From assembly GCA_913056225.1 (NCBI GenBank), contig CAJXMQ010000072.1, forward strand, positions 1 through 5,312: a DNA stretch of 5,312 nt. Direction: 5' to 3'. The translations under genes and the position numbers were made by a program. The stretch comes from an uncultured Micrococcales bacterium. GTDB lineage: Bacteria; Actinomycetota; Actinomycetes; Actinomycetales; Microbacteriaceae. Shown piece after piece: positions 1 through 5,303 of this stretch. The notes beneath the pieces were generated by a model, which was not told the origin of the DNA, searched no databases, and saw nothing but the letters and a program-made list of their open reading frames with translations. The first letter of the stretch is position 1, and each line of letters starts with the position of its first letter.

Positions 1-2234
1 AGCTGGGGATTCCGTGTGCGCTCGGCAAGCTGTGCTAAATCATGCAATATCTCCTGATTTCTTTTTTCAAACTGCTGGGGACTATGCCACTCGCCATCCA
101 CAAGTGCATGGCGGATGAATAGCTCTCTGGAAAGCAGTGGATCGATGCGCGAATACTGCATCTTTCTCCTGGTGACTATTGGCAAGCCAAACAGCACCAC
201 TCGCTCGTAACCAATGACCGCACCCTGTTTTTTCTCCCAGTGTGGTTCTGAATAGCTTCGCTTGCATAACTCGCCAGCTATTTCTTCTGCCCAGGAGGTG
301 TCAATGCTTGCATTCATCCGCGCATATAAAGCACTGGTCTCGACAAGCTCAGCACTCATGATTGCCTCGGGTGGCTTCTTGGCCAGGGCTGAACCTGGAA
401 AAATCAAAAACTTTTTCCCATTCGAACCTAGATAATCTCTCGAAGGACGAGTCTTTTTGCCAGGAGCTGGTTTCTCGGGGTCCTGCCTGAGCCCAAGCTG
501 GGACAAAAGTCCTGACAAAAGCGATTTATGGATTCCCTCAGGGTTTACCTTTGGAGCTTGAACCTTATAACCGAGGGGTTTCAGGATGTCTCTCAGCTGA
601 CGCATCAAGTCCTGCCACTCTCGAATCCGCATGTAATTCAAAAACTCCCTTTTGCAGAGCCTGCGAAACGCGGAGGATGAGAGTGCTCGCTGCTGCTCTT
701 CGATGTAGTTCCAAAGATTTATTAGTGTTAGAAAATCACTGGTTGGATCCTGGAATCTTGCATGTTGCTGAGTTGCTTGTTCTCGTTTTTCAAGTGGGCG
801 CTCTCTCGGGTCTTGGATTGTCAGACCAGAAACAATGGCTAAGACTTCACGGGTGACCCCGTGCTGTTTGGACTCAATGATCATGCGAGCAAAGCGTGGT
901 TCGATTGGAAGCTTAGAAAGCTCACGTCCAAGCTCCGTTAGCTCAACGGTGCTGTCGAAGGATTTCTCCAATGCCCCGAGTTCTGTCAAAAGCCCAAGCC
1001 CGTCTTTCACTCCCCTGGAATCAGGTGGTTGCAGAAACGGAAAGTTAGCCAGGTCATTGATTCCAATGGTGGCCGCCTGCAAAATAACTGCAGCAAGGTT
1101 TGTTCTTAGAATCTCGGGGTCGGTGAACTCAGATCGGGAGTTGTAATCATCCTCCGCATAAAGCCGAATAGCGATACCGGAACTAGTTCTTCCAGCACGA
1201 CCAGCACGTTGATTAGCGCTCGCTTGGGAAATTGCTTCGATTGGCAGTCTCTGAACTTTCGCCCTCGGGCTGTATCGGGAGATGCGGGCAGTGCCAGTGT
1301 CTATGACGTATTTGATGCCGGGGATAGTCAAAGAGGTTTCTGCAACATTTGTCGCCAACACAACTCTTCGACTCATGCCGTTTGATCTTGGCGAAAATAC
1401 CCGATGTTGGTCCTGTGCTGACAACCGCCCGTAAAGAGGCAGCACTTCTGTGTTTTTTGACAACAACCCAGAGGCAACCTGACCTTCGATTACTTCTTGA
1501 GCATCACGGATTTCGCTCTCTCCGGAAAGAAAAACTAAAGTGTCGCCAATTTCTTCTTGTTCCAGTTCAGCCAAACCCTTGGCAATACCGTCGATAAAGT
1601 CACTGGCAATATTTGACTCATCAACATCGCTTTCTGAGTCCTCCTGAGCAACGGGTCGGTAGCGAACTTCAATTGGGTAGGTTCGACCAGAGACTTCAAT
1701 GATTGGGGCGTCCGCAAAATGTTTTGAGAATGATTCAGGGTCAATGGTTGCTGAGGTGATTATCACCTTGAGTTCTGGCCGCTGGCTAATGAGTCGTTTC
1801 AGGTAACCGAGCAAAAAATCAATGTTCAGGCTTCTCTCATGAGCCTCGTCAATGATTATGGTGTCGTAGCGCCTAAGCTCCAGATCATTTTGCAAACTGG
1901 CCAGCAGAATGCCATCCGTCATCACCTTGACCTGGGTGTTTTTGGAAACTTTGTCGGTAAAGCGAACCTGGTAGCCAACTAGCCCGCCAATATCTACCGA
2001 CAGTTCCTGAGCGATTCGTTCGGCCACAGAGCGAGCGGCAATTCTTCGAGGCTGGGTGTGAGCGATTGATTTGCGACCCAACTCCAAACACATCTTCGGG
2101 ATTTGTGTGGTTTTACCGGACCCCGTGGCACCTGCAATCACCACTACCTGGTTTTCTCTGATCGCCTCCATAATTTCAGCGCGCCGAGATGCAACTGGTA
2201 AATCCTCGGGGTAGCTGATTTTTAGAGATGGCAT
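1..2234 (-). CDS. hrpA: ATP-dependent RNA helicase HrpA (DEAH box), N-terminal part, runs off the left edge
   Basis: Partial CDS: 744 codons read without a stop or frameshift, and the 3' end lies outside the window. Seen motifs: Walker A GATGSGKT (residues 35-42), motif Ia TQPRRIAA (60-67), DEAH (129-132), SAT (161-163), TNVAETSLTIPG (295-306) and QRAGRAGR (342-349). These are followed by an HA2/winged-helix type region (about 395-495) and the start of an OB-fold region (about 590-690, with LFGLPIVTRR at 681-690). The family unwinds RNA using ATP in the cytoplasm and is linked to mRNA processing and rescue of stalled or collided ribosomes in E. coli. E. coli HrpA is about 1300 aa, so roughly 57% is seen here; the missing part should hold the DUF3418-type C-terminus. 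HrpA rather than the shorter HrpB is supported by the region around 680-715. The ATG start at 2232-2234 is firm: an in-frame TAA lies five codons upstream, with no other start between. No Shine-Dalgarno sequence is visible. Motif I has Ala at the second position where the family usually has Glu (GETGSGKT). Confidence 0.95.
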   Translation of the reverse strand, partial: MPSLKISYPEDLPVASRRAEIMEAIRENQVVVIAGATGSGKTTQIPKMCLELGRKSIAHTQPRRIAARSVAERIAQELSVDIGGLVGYQVRFTDKVSKNTQVKVMTDGILLASLQNDLELRRYDTIIIDEAHERSLNIDFLLGYLKRLISQRPELKVIITSATIDPESFSKHFADAPIIEVSGRTYPIEVRYRPVAQEDSESDVDESNIASDFIDGIAKGLAELEQEEIGDTLVFLSGESEIRDAQEVIEGQVASGLLSKNTEVLPLYGRLSAQDQHRVFSPRSNGMSRRVVLATNVAETSLTIPGIKYVIDTGTARISRYSPRAKVQRLPIEAISQASANQRAGRAGRTSSGIAIRLYAEDDYNSRSEFTDPEILRTNLAAVILQAATIGINDLANFPFLQPPDSRGVKDGLGLLTELGALEKSFDSTVELTELGRELSKLPIEPRFARMIIESKQHGVTREVLAIVSGLTIQDPRERPLEKREQATQQHARFQDPTSDFLTLINLWNYIEEQQRALSSSAFRRLCKREFLNYMRIREWQDLMRQLRDILKPLGYKVQAPKVNPEGIHKSLLSGLLSQLGLRQDPEKPAPGKKTRPSRDYLGSNGKKFLIFPGSALAKKPPEAIMSAELVETSALYARMNASIDTSWAEEIAGELCKRSYSEPHWEKKQGAVIGYERVVLFGLPIVTRRKMQYSRIDPLLSRELFIRHALVDGEWHSPQQFEKRNQEILHDLAQLAERTRNPQ

Positions 2235-2243
2235 TGTTGAACA

Positions 2244-2249
2244 ATGTTA
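2244..2249 (-). promoter_or_regulatory. candidate -10 element of hrpA (possible near-leaderless start)
   Basis: Read on the minus strand this is TAACAT, matching the actinobacterial -10 pattern TANNNT. It ends 9 nt before the hrpA ATG, so transcription would start at or within a few bases of the start codon. No convincing -35 hexamer was found 16-18 bp upstream. The absence of a purine-rich ribosome binding site before the ATG is consistent with leaderless translation, which is common in Actinobacteria. This is a motif match only. Confidence 0.3.
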
Positions 2250-2287
2250 TTCGAGCCGACGATGCTTGAAGTGTAGTCTCGCGTTTC

Positions 2288-2569
2288 CTAGTTGTCGGCT
2301 TGGTCTGGGTTTCTGTCTTTTCTGCTGAAAAACTTTTTCACTCTTGCAACAATCCGCTCCAGGCCCTGCATGCCCTGCTTATTTATCTCTCGAGCCCACT
2401 CAAGTTCCAAAGCAAGGATTGAAAGTCCAAAGAAAATCAGCAGGAGGCCTGGTCCTGGGGTAACCAACATGATTAGGCCTAGAAGTAGCAGGGTGAAGCC
2501 GATAATCATCGAAAGCGCCCATCGAACTGGATGAGGCATCCGCTCGAGCTGCTTCCTAAGTCTTTTCAT
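2288..2569 (-). CDS. PGPGW-family small transmembrane protein, copy A
   Basis: A 93-aa protein of the PGPGW / TIGR02611-like family of putative membrane proteins, whose function is unknown. Seen: a basic N-terminus, the PHPVRW motif (12-17), a first hydrophobic segment (about 18-36), the turn motif TPGPG (37-41), a second hydrophobic segment (about 41-56), then ELEWARE (55-61), an amphipathic helix (about 62-80) and a basic, charged tail. The likely shape is a two-helix membrane hairpin with both ends on the cytoplasmic side (inference). The ATG start is supported by an in-frame TAG directly upstream and by gap-free alignment from residue 1 with the second copy at 5034-5303 (about 50 of 86 positions identical by hand count). 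The ribosome site is weak (GTGAG just upstream). hrpA follows 53 bp downstream on the same strand with no terminator between, so read-through into hrpA is possible. Confidence 0.88.
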   Translation of the reverse strand: MKRLRKQLERMPHPVRWALSMIIGFTLLLLGLIMLVTPGPGLLLIFFGLSILALELEWAREINKQGMQGLERIVARVKKFFSRKDRNPDQADN

Positions 2570-2595
2570 CTACTCACTTCAACTTTCTGGCTCAA

Positions 2596-2601
2596 ACACT
2601 A
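2596..2601 (-). promoter_or_regulatory. weak candidate -10 element for PGPGW copy A
   Basis: On the minus strand this reads TAGTGT (fits TANNNT), 26 nt before the ATG of PGPGW copy A. That would leave a leader of about 19 nt containing the weak GTGAG ribosome site. No recognisable -35 hexamer is at the right distance. Support is weak, but some promoter is needed here because the heliorhodopsin terminator lies upstream. Confidence 0.2.
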
Positions 2602-2609
2602 ACTGATTC

Positions 2610-2657
2610 AATTAATTGCAGGCTGGGTTTCTCCTGAAATCTAGCTGGCAATTAATT
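2610..2657. repeat. pair of AATTAATT palindromes in inverted arrangement
   Basis: AATTAATT occurs at 2610-2617 and again at 2650-2657, exactly 40 bp apart. When the second is read on the minus strand, the following bases also partly agree (GCAGGCTGG versus GCCAGCTAG, 6 of 9), so the two sites form an imperfect inverted repeat. They lie in the gap between the heliorhodopsin terminator and PGPGW copy A, just upstream of that gene's candidate -10. They could be operator half-sites or chance AT-rich sequence. The 2570-2689 gap holds nothing else recognisable. Confidence 0.35.
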
Positions 2658-2689
2658 CAGCTGAGTAAACGCTCTGAAAATTTCCAGGA

Positions 2690-2734
2690 AACAAAAATCC
2701 CCCAGGGTTTGAATTCACAAAACCCTGGGGGATT
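2690..2734 (-). terminator. strong intrinsic terminator of the heliorhodopsin gene
   Basis: A perfect 15-bp inverted repeat (arms 2696-2710 and 2720-2734, minus strand AATCCCCCAGGGTTT and its complement) surrounds a 9-nt loop containing GAATTC. On the minus strand the stem is followed by a T-rich tract (TTTTT across the stem base, then GTTT). It begins 16 bp after the heliorhodopsin stop codon. On the plus strand the stem is followed by TCCAAGC, with no extended T run, so it is directional for the minus strand. Confidence 0.92.
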
Positions 2735-2750
2735 CCAAGCAAAGTTCTGC

Positions 2751-3554
2751 TTAGTTCACGATCGCTGGAATAACAGCTCCTGAGAATACCTGCCATGCAA
2801 GCACGGTCTTGGCGACCAAACTCAGAGTGATATAGGTTGCCTCTCCAAACAAATAGTTTTTCCAAGGTCCAATCTTTTTGTATTGGAAGGCTTGGTTGAA
2901 AGCAAATGTGTTGAAAAAGATAAACAGTGCAACGATGATGCCGTAGACGAATCCTGGCACCTCGGCATCATTTGAGCCACCTGGCTGGATTGTGTACATG
3001 ATGATGATCAACCAAGGAATCAGTCCGGTCATCGAACCAAAGATAAACGGCAATCCCTGCCCGTTTCCTGGTGATTCATATTTCTCTTGCAGCGCTCCAA
3101 AGAAAATCATTGAGGCATTCACCGCAAAGATTCCAACAAGAGCTCCAAAGTCACTAACTCCGGTTAGCTGAGCAATCAGCCAAATCATCACTGAGGATGA
3201 CAGTGAATACTCAACCCAGCGGAAGTAGTTTCTGTTTTGCTTCAGTCCATTGCCGTATCGGGCAAAGAAAAGCGGGGATGAAATCAAAAAGTGAAATAGT
3301 GCTGAGAGAAGCAAAAAGCCAACAACTCCGGCACCTATGTTGATGTCAAGTAGTTCCACTCGCTCTGGTGGAATTGGAACCCCAGGGGGTCCCTGCGGGT
3401 AATCAATTGTTACTGGATACAGAATCTGCCTATCCAGCAGCGTGAGCACAAAGCTCAATCCGATAGCTTGGATCAGGTGTAAAAACCCGGCTACGACGTT
3501 ATAGCCCCTAAGCCTGGAAATTTGTTCTTCTGGTGTTCTGGTCTTGCTGGCCAC
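2751..3554 (-). CDS. heR: heliorhodopsin (HeR), retinal-binding seven-helix membrane protein
   Basis: A 267-aa protein with seven hydrophobic segments (about 17-40, 72-96, 111-130, 134-155, 168-188, 200-223, 237-260). Hallmarks seen: the retinal Schiff-base lysine K249 in helix 7 (SLVAKT, with S245 four residues earlier); the counterion glutamate E115 in helix 3 (RWVEYS, 112-117); histidines H26 (helix 1) and H88 (helix 2); and the loop KKIGPWKNYLFGE (226-238). These correspond to K241, E107, H23 and H80 of the reference protein 48C12 (from memory). Positive residues cluster in the B-C and F-G loops, which puts the N-terminus inside, the inverted topology typical of heliorhodopsins. Family knowledge: light-sensing or signalling role with a slow photocycle, no ion pumping shown for 48C12; physiological function unsettled. 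The start is GTG (3552-3554) with AGGAGG 5 nt upstream. It is divergent from the fasciclin gene and closed by its own terminator, so probably monocistronic. The A-B loop (41-71) is Pro-rich and appears longer than in 48C12. Confidence 0.96.
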   Translation of the reverse strand: MASKTRTPEEQISRLRGYNVVAGFLHLIQAIGLSFVLTLLDRQILYPVTIDYPQGPPGVPIPPERVELLDINIGAGVVGFLLLSALFHFLISSPLFFARYGNGLKQNRNYFRWVEYSLSSSVMIWLIAQLTGVSDFGALVGIFAVNASMIFFGALQEKYESPGNGQGLPFIFGSMTGLIPWLIIIMYTIQPGGSNDAEVPGFVYGIIVALFIFFNTFAFNQAFQYKKIGPWKNYLFGEATYITLSLVAKTVLAWQVFSGAVIPAIVN

Positions 3555-3559
3555 TTCGG

Positions 3560-3565
3560 CCTCCT
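3560..3565 (-). promoter_or_regulatory. strong Shine-Dalgarno site of heliorhodopsin
   Basis: The minus strand reads AGGAGG, 5 nt before the GTG start at 3554. It is the best ribosome binding site in the window and fixes the non-ATG start of the heliorhodopsin gene. Confidence 0.9.
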
Positions 3566-3579
3566 AAGTCATTTCTTAG
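3564..3579 (-). repeat. small inverted repeat overlapping the heliorhodopsin ribosome site
   Basis: CTAAG (3564-3568) and CTTAG (3575-3579) can pair around a 6-nt loop. In the heliorhodopsin transcript the 3' arm includes the first two bases (AG) of AGGAGG. A 5-bp A/U-rich stem is weak, so it may be chance or a minor modulator of translation. Confidence 0.3.
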
Positions 3580-3711
3580 TCCAAGACTAGACCTAATCGA
3601 GCTTGATTTGGCCTGTTAAGTGTTCACTCTCGCAACCTTGGAAATTACTGATAGTCCAATGAAACCAGGAAGTGGGGGAATCTCAGCTTGTTTTATCAAG
3701 CATCAGACAGC

Positions 3712-3728
3712 CCAAGGATATGCCTTGG
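3712..3728 (+). repeat. CCAAGG/CCTTGG inverted repeat in the fasciclin leader
   Basis: A perfect 6-bp inverted repeat (3712-3717 and 3723-3728) with loop ATATG ends 17 nt before the fasciclin ATG and just upstream of its ribosome site. It may be an operator or an mRNA leader hairpin. There is no T run after it, so it is not a terminator. Confidence 0.4.
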
Positions 3729-3745
3729 CAAAAGATAGGGGAAAT

Positions 3746-4375
3746 ATGAAATTCAAAGCTAAAGCAGCAGTCGGCGCCGTAGCCGCCACCGCTCTGGCAG
3801 CAACCAGTTTTGCTGGAGCGTCAGCAGACGACCACAACGAAACATCTTTAGCAGAGGTGCTTGACGCTGGAAATCAAGAATTTGACCACAACTGGGATGA
3901 CCACGACATTCTCACCGCCGCAATCAATGCGGTCTTGGAGGCAAAGCCTGAATCACCAGTTTCAGCCTTAGCAGATGGCTCAACCGAGTTGACCGCATTC
4001 ATTCCAGATGACAGGTCCTTTAGAAGGTTGGTTATCAACCTAACCGGAAGCGTTCGCTCACTCGAGTCCAGTGTCTTTGCTGACGTCGCTGGCCTGGGTA
4101 TCGACACCGTTGAGGAAGTGCTTTTGTACCATGTGGTAATTGGACCAGCAATTGACTCGGCAGCTGCCCTTGCCTCAGGTGGTGCCTCACTGACAACCGC
4201 CGAGGGTCAGAACACAATCGTGAACGTCGTTGACACCTCAATTGAGCTAGTGGACAAAGACACGGGCCTGAATAACCCAAGAGTTTTCTTGGATCAGATT
4301 GATATCAACAGTGGAAACAAGCAAATCGCTCACGGTATCGACAGGATCATGTTGCCATTCAAGGTAACTGACTAA
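3746..4375 (+). CDS. secreted fasciclin (FAS1) domain protein
   Basis: A 209-aa protein with an N-terminal Sec signal peptide (basic MKFKAK, Ala-rich core about 7-22, predicted cleavage after ASA at residue 27). One FAS1 domain spans about 33-204. Seen FAS1 hallmarks: LTAFIPDDRSF (82-92, the H1-like box), the YH pair (Y128-H129 in LLYHVV) and IAHGIDRIMLP (194-204, the H2-like box). FAS1 domains mediate adhesion or extracellular protein binding; a specific partner is not known here. There is no lipobox cysteine, LPXTG motif or C-terminal membrane helix, so the protein is likely released or loosely wall-associated. The ATG at 3746 is chosen because it begins the signal peptide and follows AGGGGA at 3737-3742. 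The frame is open back to a GTG at 3620, but that 42-aa extension has no signal character. The mature protein is acidic and Asp-rich at its N-terminus. Confidence 0.92.
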   Translation: MKFKAKAAVGAVAATALAATSFAGASADDHNETSLAEVLDAGNQEFDHNWDDHDILTAAINAVLEAKPESPVSALADGSTELTAFIPDDRSFRRLVINLTGSVRSLESSVFADVAGLGIDTVEEVLLYHVVIGPAIDSAAALASGGASLTTAEGQNTIVNVVDTSIELVDKDTGLNNPRVFLDQIDINSGNKQIAHGIDRIMLPFKVTD

Positions 4376-4390
4376 AGCTGTATTAGAAAT

Positions 4391-4416
4391 CCCGGGCCTC
4401 AGGGCCCGGGTTTTTT
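4391..4416 (+). terminator. intrinsic terminator of the fasciclin gene, likely bidirectional
   Basis: An 8-bp all-GC stem (CCCGGGCC at 4391-4398 with GGCCCGGG at 4403-4410), loop TCAG, then six T (4411-4416), starting 15 bp after the fasciclin stop. The T run overlaps the stop codon (4415-4417) of the convergent DUF1349 gene. Read on the minus strand the same hairpin is followed by the weaker tract ATTTCTAAT, so it may also terminate the DUF1349 transcript. Confidence 0.9.
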
Positions 4417-4984
4417 AATGCAATGTTTCGTCGGCAACCAATAACTGCCAGTTCCTAAAACGGACCGTAAGCCCGCCCCTAGTCGGGGATGAAACCATCG
4501 GCCCACAACTCCAAGAAAACTTTTCATCTATCGGCGCGACCCTCATAAGTCTCAATTGACCGACACCAGCGCGAATGGTGATGTCTTTTTCGGTTCTACT
4601 AATCCGGACCCTAACCCATTTCTTGGCCCATTCAGTGACAGGGGATACTGACCAATCAGAAAAGTGATTGGTGACAACCGCACCAGCTTGCGGCAGGCCA
4701 TCTGAGAATTCAACACCGGCCTTGGTCCAGTGTTCGTTATCAGCTAAGAGCAACAGTCCCGCTTGGTCGAACTGCCCTTCAAAATCTAGAAAAAACTCAA
4801 TTTCCATGGCTGCATTTGGCTCGAGCTCTGTAAGCAACCCGTGACCAGAGTCGTGAATAAAGCCATAACTAGTTCTATTCCAGTAATCACTCTCTGGCTT
4901 GGCCGTGACCCACAGCTCATCGCCTGCTTCAATTACGTTCTCGGGTTGGTTGGTCCAGCTTCCTTGCTCCCAGTTGAGAATCAT
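4415..4984 (-). CDS. DUF1349 / concanavalin A-like (REE1-type) protein
   Basis: A 189-aa protein of the DUF1349 family, which has a concanavalin A-like beta-sandwich and is related to the yeast enolase regulator Ree1; its bacterial function is unknown. Seen family features: a region rich in aromatic and Gly residues (about 32-50), FDQAGLLLLADNEHWTKAG (72-90) followed by EFSDG (92-96), VVTNHFSDWS (103-112) and GPMVSSPTRGG (161-171) followed by VRFRNW (174-179). Length is normal for a single-domain member. There is no signal peptide or membrane helix, so it is probably cytoplasmic, perhaps binding a carbohydrate or protein (inference from the fold). The ATG start at 4982-4984 has an in-frame TAA four codons upstream. 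No Shine-Dalgarno is visible; a TAGATA sequence ends 10 nt before the ATG, so it may be leaderless or translated at low level. PGPGW copy B is 49 bp upstream on the same strand, a possible operon partner. Confidence 0.88.
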   Translation of the reverse strand: MILNWEQGSWTNQPENVIEAGDELWVTAKPESDYWNRTSYGFIHDSGHGLLTELEPNAAMEIEFFLDFEGQFDQAGLLLLADNEHWTKAGVEFSDGLPQAGAVVTNHFSDWSVSPVTEWAKKWVRVRISRTEKDITIRAGVGQLRLMRVAPIDEKFSWSCGPMVSSPTRGGLTVRFRNWQLLVADETLH

Positions 4985-5000
4985 GGGTTCAGCTTATCTA

Positions 5001-5015
5001 AATTGGTGAATTGGT
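5001..5015. repeat. tandem AATTGGT repeat upstream of the DUF1349 gene
   Basis: AATTGGT occurs twice in tandem with an 8-bp period (5001-5007 and 5009-5015). It lies directly upstream of a TAGATA sequence (minus strand, 4995-5000) that could serve as the DUF1349 -10. It could be a direct-repeat operator or chance. Confidence 0.3.
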
Positions 5016-5033
5016 CATTTGGCGGCGGCCAGG

Positions 5034-5303
5034 CTATTCGTCTTTTTTATCTTTACGCTTGAATATTTTTCGCAACCGCGCGAGAACCCTCTCAAGAATC
5101 TGCATTCCCTGCTGATTGAGCTCTCTTGCCCACTTAATTTCAAGGGCTAGGACTGACAAACCGAGAAAGATGAATAAAAGACCAGGCGCCGGAGTGGGCA
5201 ATATCAAGATTCCAAAAATCACGAGCAAAAAACCCAGCACCATAATCACTATCCACCTGATGGGGTGGGGAAGATTAGAGAGGAACTTCTCGAGTCTTTC
5301 CAA
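5034..5303 (-). CDS. PGPGW-family small transmembrane protein, copy B
   Basis: An 89-aa paralogue of the protein at 2288-2569. It has the same layout: PHPIRW (12-17), a first hydrophobic segment (about 18-36), TPAPG (37-41), a second hydrophobic segment (41-56), EIKWARE (55-61), NQQGMQ (63-68), and a Lys/Arg-rich amphipathic helix and tail. About 58% of positions are identical to copy A in a gap-free hand alignment. The signature Gly of PGPG is Ala here (PAPG), and the tail is shorter and more basic. The start is a TTG (5301-5303). An in-frame TAG at 5310-5312 rules out any longer form, and residue 1 aligns exactly with Met1 of copy A. A partial Shine-Dalgarno (AGGT) lies 4 nt upstream. The DUF1349 gene follows 49 bp downstream. 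Function is unknown. Confidence 0.85.
   Translation of the reverse strand: MERLEKFLSNLPHPIRWIVIMVLGFLLVIFGILILPTPAPGLLFIFLGLSVLALEIKWARELNQQGMQILERVLARLRKIFKRKDKKDE

Larger units (their letters stand above)
3555..3745. promoter_or_regulatory. divergent intergenic region between heliorhodopsin and fasciclin genes
   Basis: This 191-bp gap must contain the start signals for both divergent genes. On the heliorhodopsin side, TAGTCT (minus strand, 3584-3589) fits the -10 pattern TANNNT at a plausible distance from the ribosome site, but no good -35 was found at 17 bp. An alternative is TTAACA (minus strand) further upstream, without a good -10. On the fasciclin side no convincing -10/-35 pair was seen. 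Two short hairpins are present, at 3564-3579 and 3712-3728. The gene layout makes a regulatory role nearly certain, but the exact elements are not resolved. Confidence 0.55.

Noticed and set aside
551..1597. Several plus-strand reading frames of 80-103 codons
   Set aside because: They lie antisense to the continuous, motif-rich hrpA frame and show no domain character.
82..2091. Short minus-strand frames inside hrpA (for example 82-267, 1535-1744, 1885-2091)
   Set aside because: They are out-of-frame shadows. The true frame is open from 2234 to the left edge and carries all helicase motifs, so they do not indicate a frameshift.
2292..2534. Plus-strand frame opposite PGPGW copy A
   Set aside because: It mirrors the conserved family member on the other strand and has no features of its own.
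2641..2865. 74-codon minus-strand frame across the heliorhodopsin 3' end and terminator
   Set aside because: It overlaps the heliorhodopsin C-terminus in another frame and runs through the terminator stem.
2751..3554. Type-1 proton-pumping rhodopsin (proteorhodopsin or actinorhodopsin)
   Set aside because: Helix 3 has RWVEYS with a single Glu counterion instead of the pump-type Asp motif, and the helix 7 and F-G loop sequences and the charge pattern match heliorhodopsin.
3620..3745. Upstream GTG start extending the fasciclin protein by 42 residues
   Set aside because: The extension lacks signal-peptide features; the ATG at 3746 starts a clear signal peptide and has a nearby ribosome site.
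3874..4280. Two minus-strand frames inside the fasciclin gene
   Set aside because: They are antisense to a well-supported secreted FAS1 protein, with low-complexity or basic translations.
5016..5033. TGGC/GCCA short inverted repeat after PGPGW-B as a terminator
   Set aside because: The stem is only 4 bp and has no T run on the minus strand.
4841..5062. Plus-strand 73-codon frame across the DUF1349 start and PGPGW-B end
   Set aside because: It is antisense to two supported genes and spans their intergenic gap.
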